From Ancylobacter koreensis (GTDB lineage Bacteria > Pseudomonadota > Alphaproteobacteria > Rhizobiales > Xanthobacteraceae), in the NCBI RefSeq assembly GCF_023016525.1, contig NZ_JALKCG010000001.1, positions 62,001 to 126,000 on the forward strand: a DNA stretch of 64,000 bases, given 5' to 3'. The position numbers and the translations under genes were made by a program. Below the pieces are notes generated by a model, which made no database searches, was not told where the DNA came from, and saw only the letters and a list, made by a program, of their open reading frames with translations. Below are positions 52,855-60,251 of this stretch, one piece after another. Each line of letters opens with the position of its first letter. The first letter of the stretch is position 1.

Positions 52855-53400
52855 ATGAGCGCTTCTTCGACCGCCCACACGCCGGCCGATCTCTGGGTCT
52901 TCGCCTATGGCTCGCTGATGTGGAATCCGGGCTTCATTTATGAGGAGCGCGTGGCCGGCCGGCTGATCGGCGCCCACCGCTCGCTCTGCGTGCGCTCCGT
53001 GCACTGGCGCGGCACGCCGGAACGGCCCGGCCTCGTGCTGGGGCTCGACCGTGGCGGCTCCTGCGTCGGGGTCGCCTTCCGCGTGGCGGCGGAACAGGCC
53101 GAGACGACCCTCGCCTATCTGCGCGAGCGCGAGCAGGTGACGAACATCTATCGCGAGGCGACGCAGCGCGTCTGGCTGAAGGACGGCAGCGAACGGGCGG
53201 TGGCCGCCGTCGTGTTTCTTGTCGACCGGGGTCACGCGCAATATTCCGGGCCGCTCACCCGCGAGGAGCGCCTGCACATCATCCGTCAGGGGCACGGGGT
53301 CGGCGGGCTGAATGCCGACTATGTGCTCGCCACCGCGCGGCATCTCCAGGAGATGGGCCTGCGCGACGAGGAGCTCGACTGGCTCGCCGCGCGACTCTAG
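52855..53400 (+). CDS. gamma-glutamylcyclotransferase, ChaC-like
   Basis: A 181-residue cytoplasmic protein of the ChaC group. The opening WVFAYGSLMWNPGFIYEE is the substrate-binding loop of gamma-glutamylcyclotransferases, and the catalytic Glu is expected in AYLREREQVTN. ChaC proteins cleave glutathione to 5-oxoproline and Cys-Gly. ATG 52855 was preferred to an upstream start at 52783 that would add an unconserved leader. It stands alone between two minus-strand genes. Confidence 0.92.
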   Translation: MSASSTAHTPADLWVFAYGSLMWNPGFIYEERVAGRLIGAHRSLCVRSVHWRGTPERPGLVLGLDRGGSCVGVAFRVAAEQAETTLAYLREREQVTNIYREATQRVWLKDGSERAVAAVVFLVDRGHAQYSGPLTREERLHIIRQGHGVGGLNADYVLATARHLQEMGLRDEELDWLAARL

Positions 53401-53424
53401 GCGCGGCGGGCGAGCGCCAGGACG

Positions 53425-53748
53425 TCAGAGCGGGGCGAGCGCGCCGCTGTCGGTCTCGGGCAGGATGCGCAGATGGATCTCATGCGCCCCGTTGGCGAGC
53501 GCGGCGCTGCGCGCCTTGGCGCCGGCCGGGCCGCTCCACACGGGCACGCGTCGCGTGCCTTCCATGCGCACGGCGATGGCCACCGCGTCGGGATAGTCCG
53601 GCGCGTCCTCGGCGGCGTAGACGGAGAACACCTGCCGCCGTCCATCGGTGCCGCGCCACAGCCGGAAGCGGCGGGCGAGCAGACCGCTGGCGCTGAGCGG
53701 GCCGGCGTCCTCAAGCGAATCGGTCCGTATGGTGTCGCGTGTCATCAT
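53425..53748 (-). CDS. small protein of unknown function under a LexA-type promoter
   Basis: A 107-residue soluble protein (106 from the second ATG at 53745). I do not recognise a domain. The readable features are GLLARRFRLWRGTDGRRQVF and YAAEDAPDYPDAVAIAVRME, suggesting a small beta-rich fold, and a C-terminal HLRILPETDSGAL. It has no signal peptide or membrane segment. The main point is its promoter: TTGACG, 16 bases, TAGATT, with GTTC-N7-GTTC over the -10 element and the predicted transcription start at the ATG itself. No Shine-Dalgarno sequence is present, so translation is probably leaderless. Related proteins may exist in other Rhizobiales, but I cannot confirm this here. A role in DNA damage response is inferred from the box alone. 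Confidence 0.8.
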   Translation of the reverse strand: MMTRDTIRTDSLEDAGPLSASGLLARRFRLWRGTDGRRQVFSVYAAEDAPDYPDAVAIAVRMEGTRRVPVWSGPAGAKARSAALANGAHEIHLRILPETDSGALAPL

Positions 53749-53750
53749 GA

Positions 53751-53783
53751 GAACAAATCTAGAACATGGTTTGGCGGCGTCAA
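53751..53783 (-). promoter_or_regulatory. LexA (SOS) box over a sigma70-type promoter
   Basis: On the minus strand: -35 TTGACG (53783-53778), 16-base spacer, -10 TAGATT (53761-53756), then seven bases to the ATG at 53748. The perfect direct repeat GTTC-N7-GTTC (53765-53751), the known alphaproteobacterial LexA site, spans the -10 element. Confidence 0.75.
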
Positions 53784-53837
53784 CTCGTTCATGAGTGGAA
53801 TCCGCGAAGATGCTGAATGTTCCGTTGATCGCGCACG

Positions 53838-54512
53838 TCAGGGCCCGGCAGGGCCGGCATTCTCTCCGAGTTGTGATGCGGTGGCCGGCCACAACCGCAC
53901 GCCGGCATAGGCGGCAAGGAACTTCACATATTCCACCGCGAGCAGCCGCGCCTTGGCGAACTCGTCCGTCCAGCTCGCCTCGGCGGGGCGGTTCGGCACC
54001 ACCGGATAGGGCACCAGCTCGACATCCGGCAGGGTGCGGTTGAGCTCGACCAGCGCGCGCGGCATGTGCCAGGCCGAGGTGACCACCAGAAGCGAGCGGA
54101 AATGGTTCGCCCGCGCCCAGTCCGCCGCCTCCAGCGCGTTGCCGCGCGTGTTCAGCGCCGAGCGGCCCAGCTCGACGCAGCACGCCAGCGCCTCCTGCGT
54201 CGCCGGCACGGTGCGGCTGATGCCGGCGAGCGTGGTGTCGGGATGCACGCCGGTGATCAGCAGGCGCTTGCCACGCCCCTCGATCAGCAGGTTGGTCGCC
54301 TCGACGATGCGGTCCGGCGTGCCGGTCAGCACGACGATGCCGTCGGCGCGGCGCGGCGTCTGCGCCTCGCGCCCGTCTATGCCGGCGACGAAGGCCGCGA
54401 ATCCCGCCAGCAGCGCGCCCGCCACGAGCGCGACCGCCAGAAGCGCAAGCCGGAGCCGGCGCCGCCGGGGCGCCGGCCGGGCGCCGGTCTCGGTGGAAGG
54501 AACCTCGGTCAC
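53838..54512 (-). CDS. YdcF-like (DUF218/ElyC) membrane-anchored protein
   Basis: A 224-residue protein with one N-terminal membrane helix (LALLAVALVAGALLAGFAAF, about residues 22-41) and a periplasmic DUF218 domain. The domain shows DGIVVLTGTPDRIVEATNLL, LLITGVHPDTT, NTRGNALEAADWARANHF and VVTSAWHMPRALVELNR, all usual for YdcF/ElyC/SanA-like proteins. GTG 54512 is the start. Some members affect envelope or peptidoglycan integrity. It begins nine bases after the ftsX stop on the same strand, so it belongs to the ftsE-ftsX transcript, which fits an envelope role. Confidence 0.9.
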   Translation of the reverse strand: MTEVPSTETGARPAPRRRRLRLALLAVALVAGALLAGFAAFVAGIDGREAQTPRRADGIVVLTGTPDRIVEATNLLIEGRGKRLLITGVHPDTTLAGISRTVPATQEALACCVELGRSALNTRGNALEAADWARANHFRSLLVVTSAWHMPRALVELNRTLPDVELVPYPVVPNRPAEASWTDEFAKARLLAVEYVKFLAAYAGVRLWPATASQLGENAGPAGP

Positions 54513-54521
54513 GGCGCCAAC

Positions 54522-55679
54522 CTAGCCGATGCCGCGCAGCGTGCGGTAGACCGTGGTGCGCGAGGTGAGCGTCGTCACCAGCGCCACCAGCACCGACACG
54601 CCGAATATGCCGCCATAGCCGCGCAGGTCGATGGTCAGCGCGCCGACCAGCGTGTCGATGCTTCGGTCGACCGCGAACCAGGAGGGGATGGTCGAGCCGA
54701 GCAGGAACAGCGCAACTGCCGCGCCCCCGCCTATGGCCGCGCCCTTCAGCCCGACGGTGAGGAAATGGTGCTGGAACTCGGAGACGATGAAGGTGTCGCG
54801 CGCGCCGACAAGGTGCAGCACCTCAACCACCGAGCGCGCCGCGTCCACCGCCGCGCGCGTCGCCACCGCCACGCACAGCACGGTCGCCGTGGCGACGAGG
54901 CCGAGCACGGCGAGCCCGATCGCCATCGCCGTGCGCGCCGTGGAAGACAGCCGCTCGGCCCATTGCCGGTGGTCGTCAAGCATGGCGGAAGGCACCTGCT
55001 CGGCCAGCGCCGAGCGCAGCGCCGCGAGCACGGGCGCCCCGGCGCCGGGCGCGAGGTTCACCACCACGAGGCGCGGCACGGGCAGGTTGGCGAGGTCGAG
55101 CCCCGCGCCGAGCCACGGCTCCAGCAGCGCGGCCGTCTCGCTCTCGTCGAGCGCGCGCGCATTCGCCACCCCCTGCGTCGCACGCGCGACACTCACCGCC
55201 TTGGCGAGCGCCGCCTCGACGTCGAGCCCGTCCCCGGGGCGGATCTGGATCGTCGTCTCGCGGGCGATGTCGGAGGTCCATTCGGCCGCGACATTGCTCA
55301 CCGACGAGACCGCGCCGATGGTGATGCCGGCGAGGAAGGTCATGATGGCGATCACCGCCACCAGCGCCCGCGCGGTGACGGTCGTGCCGGGCACGATGGG
55401 GCGCTGCGGCGCTGAGCGCAGCGGCGCGGCGACGGGCCTGACGGCCGCCGCGCCAGCGGGAGCGGAACCGGCGACGGCGGGGCCAGCAACGGTGGAGCCC
55501 GCAGCCTTGGAGCCGGCGCGCGCGCCGGCCCCGGACGTGGCTGGCGCGCCCTTCTCGCCGGATGCCCGGACGGGCGCCGCCGGGGGCGTCCCGGCGCTCT
55601 CGCCGCCGCGCGCACGCGTTGGCAGCCGGCGCGTCACCGACACGAGCATGCTGGAGATGCGGCTGCGCTTCTCAGTCAT
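54522..55679 (-). CDS. ftsX: cell division protein FtsX
   Basis: A 385-residue permease-like division protein. After an Ala/Pro-rich cytoplasmic extension of about 90 residues come a first helix (LVAVIAIMTFLAGITIGAVS, about residues 108-127), a periplasmic loop and three C-terminal helices (MAIGLAVLGLVATATVLCVA, GAAIGGGAAVALFLLG and GIFGVSVLVALVTTLTS). FtsX of E. coli is about 350 residues without such a Pro-rich leader; long leaders occur in Rhizobiales. It overlaps ftsE by eight bases (55672-55679). With FtsE it forms an ABC-type complex at the septum that controls peptidoglycan hydrolases. Confidence 0.9.
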   Translation of the reverse strand: MTEKRSRISSMLVSVTRRLPTRARGGESAGTPPAAPVRASGEKGAPATSGAGARAGSKAAGSTVAGPAVAGSAPAGAAAVRPVAAPLRSAPQRPIVPGTTVTARALVAVIAIMTFLAGITIGAVSSVSNVAAEWTSDIARETTIQIRPGDGLDVEAALAKAVSVARATQGVANARALDESETAALLEPWLGAGLDLANLPVPRLVVVNLAPGAGAPVLAALRSALAEQVPSAMLDDHRQWAERLSSTARTAMAIGLAVLGLVATATVLCVAVATRAAVDAARSVVEVLHLVGARDTFIVSEFQHHFLTVGLKGAAIGGGAAVALFLLGSTIPSWFAVDRSIDTLVGALTIDLRGYGGIFGVSVLVALVTTLTSRTTVYRTLRGIG

Positions 55680-56331
55680 AGACGGTCAGGCGCCCCTGAT
55701 TGATGACGAGGCGGCGGGCGTCGAACTGGTCCATCAGCCCGATGTCGTGGGTGGCGATGAGCACCGAGGTGCCGCTCTTGTGCAGTTCGAGGAACAGCCG
55801 CAGCAGCCGGCGCGCCAGGCTGGGATCGACATTGCCGGTCGGCTCGTCGGCGAGCAGGATCTCCGGCCGGCCGATCAGCGCGCGGGCGATGGCGGCGCGC
55901 TGCTTCTCGCCGCCCGACAGCACCGGGGGCAGCACATGCATGCGCTCGCCAAGCCCGACCCAGTGCAGCAGTTCCTGCACCTCGGCGCGGTAGCTCGCCT
56001 CCTCGCGCCCCTGCACGCGCAGCGGCAGGGCGACATTCTCATAGGTGCTGAGATGGTCGAGCAGGCGGAAATCCTGGAACACGATGCCGATGCGCTGGCG
56101 CAGCGCCGCTGTCGCGTCGGCATCGAGCTTGGCGGCGTCGCGCCCGAAAATCGTGATCAGCCCGCGCGTGGGGCGCAACGAGAGGAACAGCAGGCGCAGC
56201 AGCGTCGTCTTGCCCGCGCCCGACGGGCCGGTGAGGAACTGGAAGGAATGCGGGGGAATGCCGAAGGTGACATCCCGCAGCACCTCCGGCCCCATGCCGT
56301 AGCGCAGACCGACATTCTCGAAGCGAACCAA
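55672..56331 (-). CDS. ftsE: cell division ATP-binding protein FtsE
   Basis: A 219-residue ATPase that partners FtsX. It has VRFENVGLRYGMGPEVLRDV at the start, Walker A GPSGAGKT (35-42), the signature LSGGEKQRAAIARAL and Walker B LLADEPTGNVD. A TTG at 56331 is the best start: it leaves the normal FtsE N-terminus and is preceded by AAGGAAAG at a good distance. The open frame reaches 43 residues further upstream without conservation. The gene overlaps ftsX by eight bases. Confidence 0.92.
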   Translation of the reverse strand: MVRFENVGLRYGMGPEVLRDVTFGIPPHSFQFLTGPSGAGKTTLLRLLFLSLRPTRGLITIFGRDAAKLDADATAALRQRIGIVFQDFRLLDHLSTYENVALPLRVQGREEASYRAEVQELLHWVGLGERMHVLPPVLSGGEKQRAAIARALIGRPEILLADEPTGNVDPSLARRLLRLFLELHKSGTSVLIATHDIGLMDQFDARRLVINQGRLTVYD

Positions 56332-56557
56332 GACTCTTTCCTTCAGGCTGGCCCGACGCACGCCCGCTGATTCTGATGGCGCAGCCACCCCTAACATAGC
56401 GTTTGCGCCGCGGGGCAAAAGACGCGCCGCGCCGAAGCGCTGCGCACGGTATTCCAGCACGCCGGCTGGACGCGGGTTGTGCCCCGGTCCATCCTGCCGC
56501 GAGGACCGCTAGGCCCGATGGGGGCGCCAGCGGGCGCGCCGCCTTGAGAGGATGACG

Positions 56558-57145
56558 ATGACGCAGCCGACGACCGACGACGCTCCGGCCGGGGAAGCCC
56601 ATGCCTACCGCGACGCCCGCATCGAGGTGCTTTTCGATGCAGAGACCATCGCCCGCCGCAACCGCGAACTGGTCGCCGAGATCGTCGCCTCAAGGCCCGA
56701 GAAGCTGGTCGTCATCGCCGTGCTGAAGGGCAGCTTCGTCTTCGCCGCCGACCTCATCCGCGCCATGCACGAGGCGGGGCTGGCGCCGGAGGTCGAGTTC
56801 ATCACGCTGTCGAGCTACCGCGACGCACGGGTTTCTTCCGGGCAGGTCGCGGTGCTGCGCGACATCGACACCGATGTGCGCGGACGCGACGTGCTGCTGA
56901 TCGACGACATCCTCGAATCCGGCCGGACGCTGGCTTTCGCCAAGGACCTTTTGTCCGCGCGCGGGGCGCGGCGGGTCTCGGTCTGCGTGTTGTTGGAGAA
57001 GCCGCACAAGCGCGCCGTGCAGATCACCGCCGATTTCGTCGGTTTCCAGTGCCCGGACTATTTCGTGGTCGGCTACGGCATGGACGTCTCGCACGCCTTC
57101 CGACAGCTTCCCTTCATCGGCTACATCCCTGACGCCGAGAAATAG
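56558..57145 (+). CDS. hpt: hypoxanthine-type phosphoribosyltransferase
   Basis: A 195-residue purine salvage enzyme. The PRPP-binding loop is VLLIDDILESGRTLAFAK, and the substrate-side features VVIAVLKGSFVFAADLIRAM and FVGFQCPDYFVVGYGMD are those of Hpt-type enzymes, converting hypoxanthine (often also guanine) and PRPP to IMP or GMP. Two ATGs six bases apart are possible; 56558 has GAGAGG at a workable distance, while 56552 is too close to it. The gene faces away from ftsE and converges on the TIGR02302-type gene. It gives this genome salvage in addition to the purine breakdown operon. Confidence 0.92.
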   Translation: MTQPTTDDAPAGEAHAYRDARIEVLFDAETIARRNRELVAEIVASRPEKLVVIAVLKGSFVFAADLIRAMHEAGLAPEVEFITLSSYRDARVSSGQVAVLRDIDTDVRGRDVLLIDDILESGRTLAFAKDLLSARGARRVSVCVLLEKPHKRAVQITADFVGFQCPDYFVVGYGMDVSHAFRQLPFIGYIPDAEK

Positions 57146-57182
57146 CGGCGCCACGACAACGCGGCTGGCGCGCATTTCCCGA

Positions 57183-57276
57183 CGTCATCCCGGCCGCAGC
57201 GAAGCGGAGAGCCGGGATCGCCTGCAAGCATAGGCATGCGATCCCGGACACGGCCTGCGGCCGTTCCGGGATGACG
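57183..57276. repeat. nested palindromic repeat, copy 2
   Basis: Outer arms CGTCATCCCGG (57183-57193) and CCGGGATGACG (57266-57276), inner arms CCGGGATCGC (57212-57221) and GCGATCCCGG (57238-57247), identical to those at 51444-51535. Like copy 1 it lies between two convergent genes (hpt and the TIGR02302-type gene). Confidence 0.85.
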
Positions 57277-57283
57277 GACGGGA

Positions 57284-60076
57284 TCAGAAGTCGCGCAGCA
57301 GCCGGTCGAGATAGTCGAGCTCGAAGCGCGGGCGGTCCGGCTCGCCGAAGCGGCGGCGCAGCTCTTCCAGCACGCGGCGGGCGCGCTGCATGTCGATCTC
57401 GTCCGGCACCTTCACCGTAACGTCGTCGCCATAGTCGCGCGAGCGCATCGGCCGGCCGAGCGGGTCGTTGCGCTCGGCGGTCTCGCCGGAGGGGCCGCCC
57501 GGCTCCTGTCCGGGGCCGCCCTGTTGCTGCTGCATGGCCTCGGCCATCTGCTGGGCGCCCTTGCGCAGCGCCTGCAACGCCTCGCTCTGGGCATCGACCG
57601 CGCCGGTGCCGTCGCCCTGGCCGAGCGCCTGCTCCGCCTCGCGCATCGCCTGCTCGGCCTCGCCGAGCCCGCCATCGCCGGGCATGCCCTGGCCGTTCTG
57701 GCCCTGGCCGTTCTGGCCCTGGCCGTTCTGGCCCTGACCTTGCTGGCCCTGCCCGTTCTGGCCCTGCTGCTCGCCTTCACCCTGTTGGCCTTGCTGACCC
57801 TGGCCCTGCTGGCCCTGCTGGCCACGCATGGCTTGCTGCATCTTCTCGCGCAGCTGGCGGAGCTGCTCGCGAAGCTGCTCCTGATTCTGCTTCAGGTCGT
57901 TGAAGGCCTGGTCCTGCTGCTCGCCGTCGCGACCTTCCTTGAAGGTGCGGTCGCGCAGCTGCTGCTGGCGGCGGATCATGTCGCCGAGTTGGTCCATGTT
58001 CTGCGACATCTGGCTCTGGCCCTGCCGGCGCTGCTGCTGGCGGCCGGCCTGCAGGCCGTTGAGCATGTTCTGCAGTTCGCTCAGCATCTGCCGGGCGGCG
58101 TCGCGCGCGCCGTTGCGGGCCATGTCCTCGATGCGGTCGAGCATCTTCTGCAGGTCCTGAGGCCGCACGGTGCGGGTGTTCGGGTCCATGGGCTGGTTGC
58201 GGTCGGCGCGGTCGCCGTTGCGCTGCGCCTCCTGCGCCAGCGCCTGCATGAACTCCTGCATGGCCTCGCGCAGTTCCTGCGTCAGCCGCTTGATCTCCTC
58301 GTCGCTGGCACCATTCTCGAGCGCGTTCTGCAGCGCCTGCTGGGCGTCGCGCAGGCGCTTCTCGACATCGGAGAGGTTGCCGTCCTCGATGCGCACGGCG
58401 ATTTCCCAGAGATAGTCGACCACCCCGCGCAGATCCTCGTCGCTGCGCGCGTTTGCCAGCCGCCAATAGGCGCTGCGCAGGCCCATGTAATGGGCCGGAT
58501 CGGGCGTGAAACGTTCGGGCGCGATGGCCAGCGCATCGAGCCCCGCCGCCACCCGCTCGCGCTGGTTGGCGTCGAAGGCGAGCGTGCGCCGCTGCTCGAT
58601 CAGGGCGCGTGCCAGAGGATTGGAGAAGCTGCGCTCGGGCAGGGTGAAGCTGCGCGGTCGCGACTGGCCGAGATGGCCGGCCTCGTCGCGGGCGACGAGC
58701 GTCATCGTCACCCGCGCGCCCGCCCACGGGCTCTCGGTGAGGTCCTTGGTCGTCTGCCCGGTCGCCACACGGGCACGTCCGCCGGTGAGCGGCAGCGGGA
58801 AGTTCGGCGCCTCGACCAGCGGACGGGCCGGCGGCGGGGTGGGCGCGTTCTTCAGCGCATGGAGCGGAGGCGACGGCGGCACGGCGGCAAAGCGCGCCTC
58901 GGCGCCGGCGACGCCGTAATCGTCCTCGGCCTTATAGGCGAGCGCGAGGCCGGTATTGCCGGAGGCCTGCGGCTCCTTGGTCAGCTCGATGGTCGGCGGT
59001 TCGTCCGGCTGGGCCCGGAAATGCCAGGAGACGAAGCGCCCGTCCGGCCCCTCGACACGGGCGGAACCGTCGCCGGTGACGATGAAGCGGCGCTCCTCGC
59101 CATTGGGCGCGCGCGCCGGGGCTGCGCCAGCGGTCGCCGCAGGCGCCGGCACCGGCTGCGCCGGCTTGGGAGCGGCGGCGTCCGTCTCGTCCTTTGTCTC
59201 CGGCGGCGGGGCCAGAGCGCCCTCGGTGGTGAGGCGGGCCTCGTCGAGCCCGGTGATGCGCACCACCAGCTCGCTGCCGGCGGGCACGGTAAGCGCGGTG
59301 GCGTCGAAGGCGGGCTCGCTCGCGGCTTCCGCGCCGTTGCGGGCGGTCTCCTGCGAGCGCAGGCCCGGCAGCATCACCGGCGGACGACCGGTATAGCCGG
59401 GCGGCGTCACCCAGGCATCGACGCGGTACGGCTTGGGCGCGACCAGCGTCTGCCAGTCGAAAGCCGCCGCGATGCGGCGCAGATGGTCGCCGGGGACCAT
59501 GAAGAAGGTGGCGACGACGCCGAGCAGCACCAGCGCGCGCACCGCCCGCGTGTCGATGGCGGCAAGGCGCGGCGAGGGCAGGCCGGCGCGCAGGCCGCCG
59601 AGCTGGGCCGACATGCGCGCGACATGGGCGCGCCAGAGCGCGGCGCCGACCGGGTCGTCCGGACGGGAGGCGAGATGGTCGGCGAGCGCGGTGGCGGGCC
59701 GGTGCGGCAGCCGGCTCTCACGGTCGAGCCGCGAGAGCGCCTCGCCGGCACTCGGCGGGCGGATGCGCAGGGCGGGATAGAGCGCGGCAGCGAAGAGCAG
59801 GGCGAACAGCACGAGGCCAGCGACACGCCCGTAAGGCGGCAGAGCGAGCCAGAGGCCGAGCCAGGAGGCAATCAGGAAGACGCCGAAGGCGGCGCCGACC
59901 GCGGCGACCGCCGGCCAGACGCGCTCCCACAGCAGCGCCGCCCGCGCCCGCTGCAGCGCGCTGCGCAGGCGATGCTCGGCACGGCGCACCTCGGTGCGCG
60001 CCCTGTCGCCACGCGGAGCCGTACCCGTCTCGGGAACCGCTTCGCCGCCGTCCGTTCCATCCGGTGTTGCCGTCAC
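57284..60076 (-). CDS. TIGR02302/DUF4175-type membrane protein with Gln-rich region
   Basis: A 930-residue protein of a family found in Alphaproteobacteria. Two or three N-terminal membrane helices (VWPAVAAVGAAFGVFLIASW, VAGLVLFALLFAAALYPAL and ALVLLGVVATFFMVPGDHL) are followed by a large periplasmic part, then a helical region with NGASDEEIKRLTQELREAMQ and LRQLREKMQQAMRGQ. From about residue 765 there is a Gln/Gly/Asn-rich low-complexity stretch based on GQNGQ repeats, coded by a 15-base minisatellite. A GTG at 60076 with GGAGG nine bases before it is the best start; a GTG seven codons upstream also exists. Function unknown; neighbours lysA and the LptM-like gene are typical for this family. 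Confidence 0.87.
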   Translation of the reverse strand: MTATPDGTDGGEAVPETGTAPRGDRARTEVRRAEHRLRSALQRARAALLWERVWPAVAAVGAAFGVFLIASWLGLWLALPPYGRVAGLVLFALLFAAALYPALRIRPPSAGEALSRLDRESRLPHRPATALADHLASRPDDPVGAALWRAHVARMSAQLGGLRAGLPSPRLAAIDTRAVRALVLLGVVATFFMVPGDHLRRIAAAFDWQTLVAPKPYRVDAWVTPPGYTGRPPVMLPGLRSQETARNGAEAASEPAFDATALTVPAGSELVVRITGLDEARLTTEGALAPPPETKDETDAAAPKPAQPVPAPAATAGAAPARAPNGEERRFIVTGDGSARVEGPDGRFVSWHFRAQPDEPPTIELTKEPQASGNTGLALAYKAEDDYGVAGAEARFAAVPPSPPLHALKNAPTPPPARPLVEAPNFPLPLTGGRARVATGQTTKDLTESPWAGARVTMTLVARDEAGHLGQSRPRSFTLPERSFSNPLARALIEQRRTLAFDANQRERVAAGLDALAIAPERFTPDPAHYMGLRSAYWRLANARSDEDLRGVVDYLWEIAVRIEDGNLSDVEKRLRDAQQALQNALENGASDEEIKRLTQELREAMQEFMQALAQEAQRNGDRADRNQPMDPNTRTVRPQDLQKMLDRIEDMARNGARDAARQMLSELQNMLNGLQAGRQQQRRQGQSQMSQNMDQLGDMIRRQQQLRDRTFKEGRDGEQQDQAFNDLKQNQEQLREQLRQLREKMQQAMRGQQGQQGQGQQGQQGEGEQQGQNGQGQQGQGQNGQGQNGQGQNGQGMPGDGGLGEAEQAMREAEQALGQGDGTGAVDAQSEALQALRKGAQQMAEAMQQQQGGPGQEPGGPSGETAERNDPLGRPMRSRDYGDDVTVKVPDEIDMQRARRVLEELRRRFGEPDRPRFELDYLDRLLRDF
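57691..57735. repeat. 15-base tandem repeat in the TIGR02302-type gene
   Basis: Three perfect copies of GGCCGTTCTGGCCCT (57691-57705, 57706-57720, 57721-57735), followed by degenerate copies to about 57830. Each unit adds five residues (GQNGQ), so copy-number change keeps the reading frame. Confidence 0.8.
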
Positions 60077-60251
60077 GCGTACGAGCCTCCGACGCACGTA
60101 GGTCCCACACCAGCCCCAGCGTCACCTTAGCATGGCGATGCCCACGCGCCAGCCCTGCCCGGAAAACAGGCGCGCCCAATCCATCATCAGATTGTGAAGG
60201 TCGCCGCGACGAAATGCGGCCGGATCGTCGTACGCCGCCGTGCGCGGGAAC

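Noticed and set aside
57684-57830. Tandem repeat considered as a CRISPR array
   Set aside because: Units are 15 bases, directly adjacent and coding; there are no spacers and no cas genes.
57524-60130. Long plus-strand open frame (about 870 codons) opposite the TIGR02302-type gene
   Set aside because: It is an antisense shadow created by high GC and the Leu/Ala-rich complement of a Gln-rich gene; no domain, start signal or sensible composition supports it.
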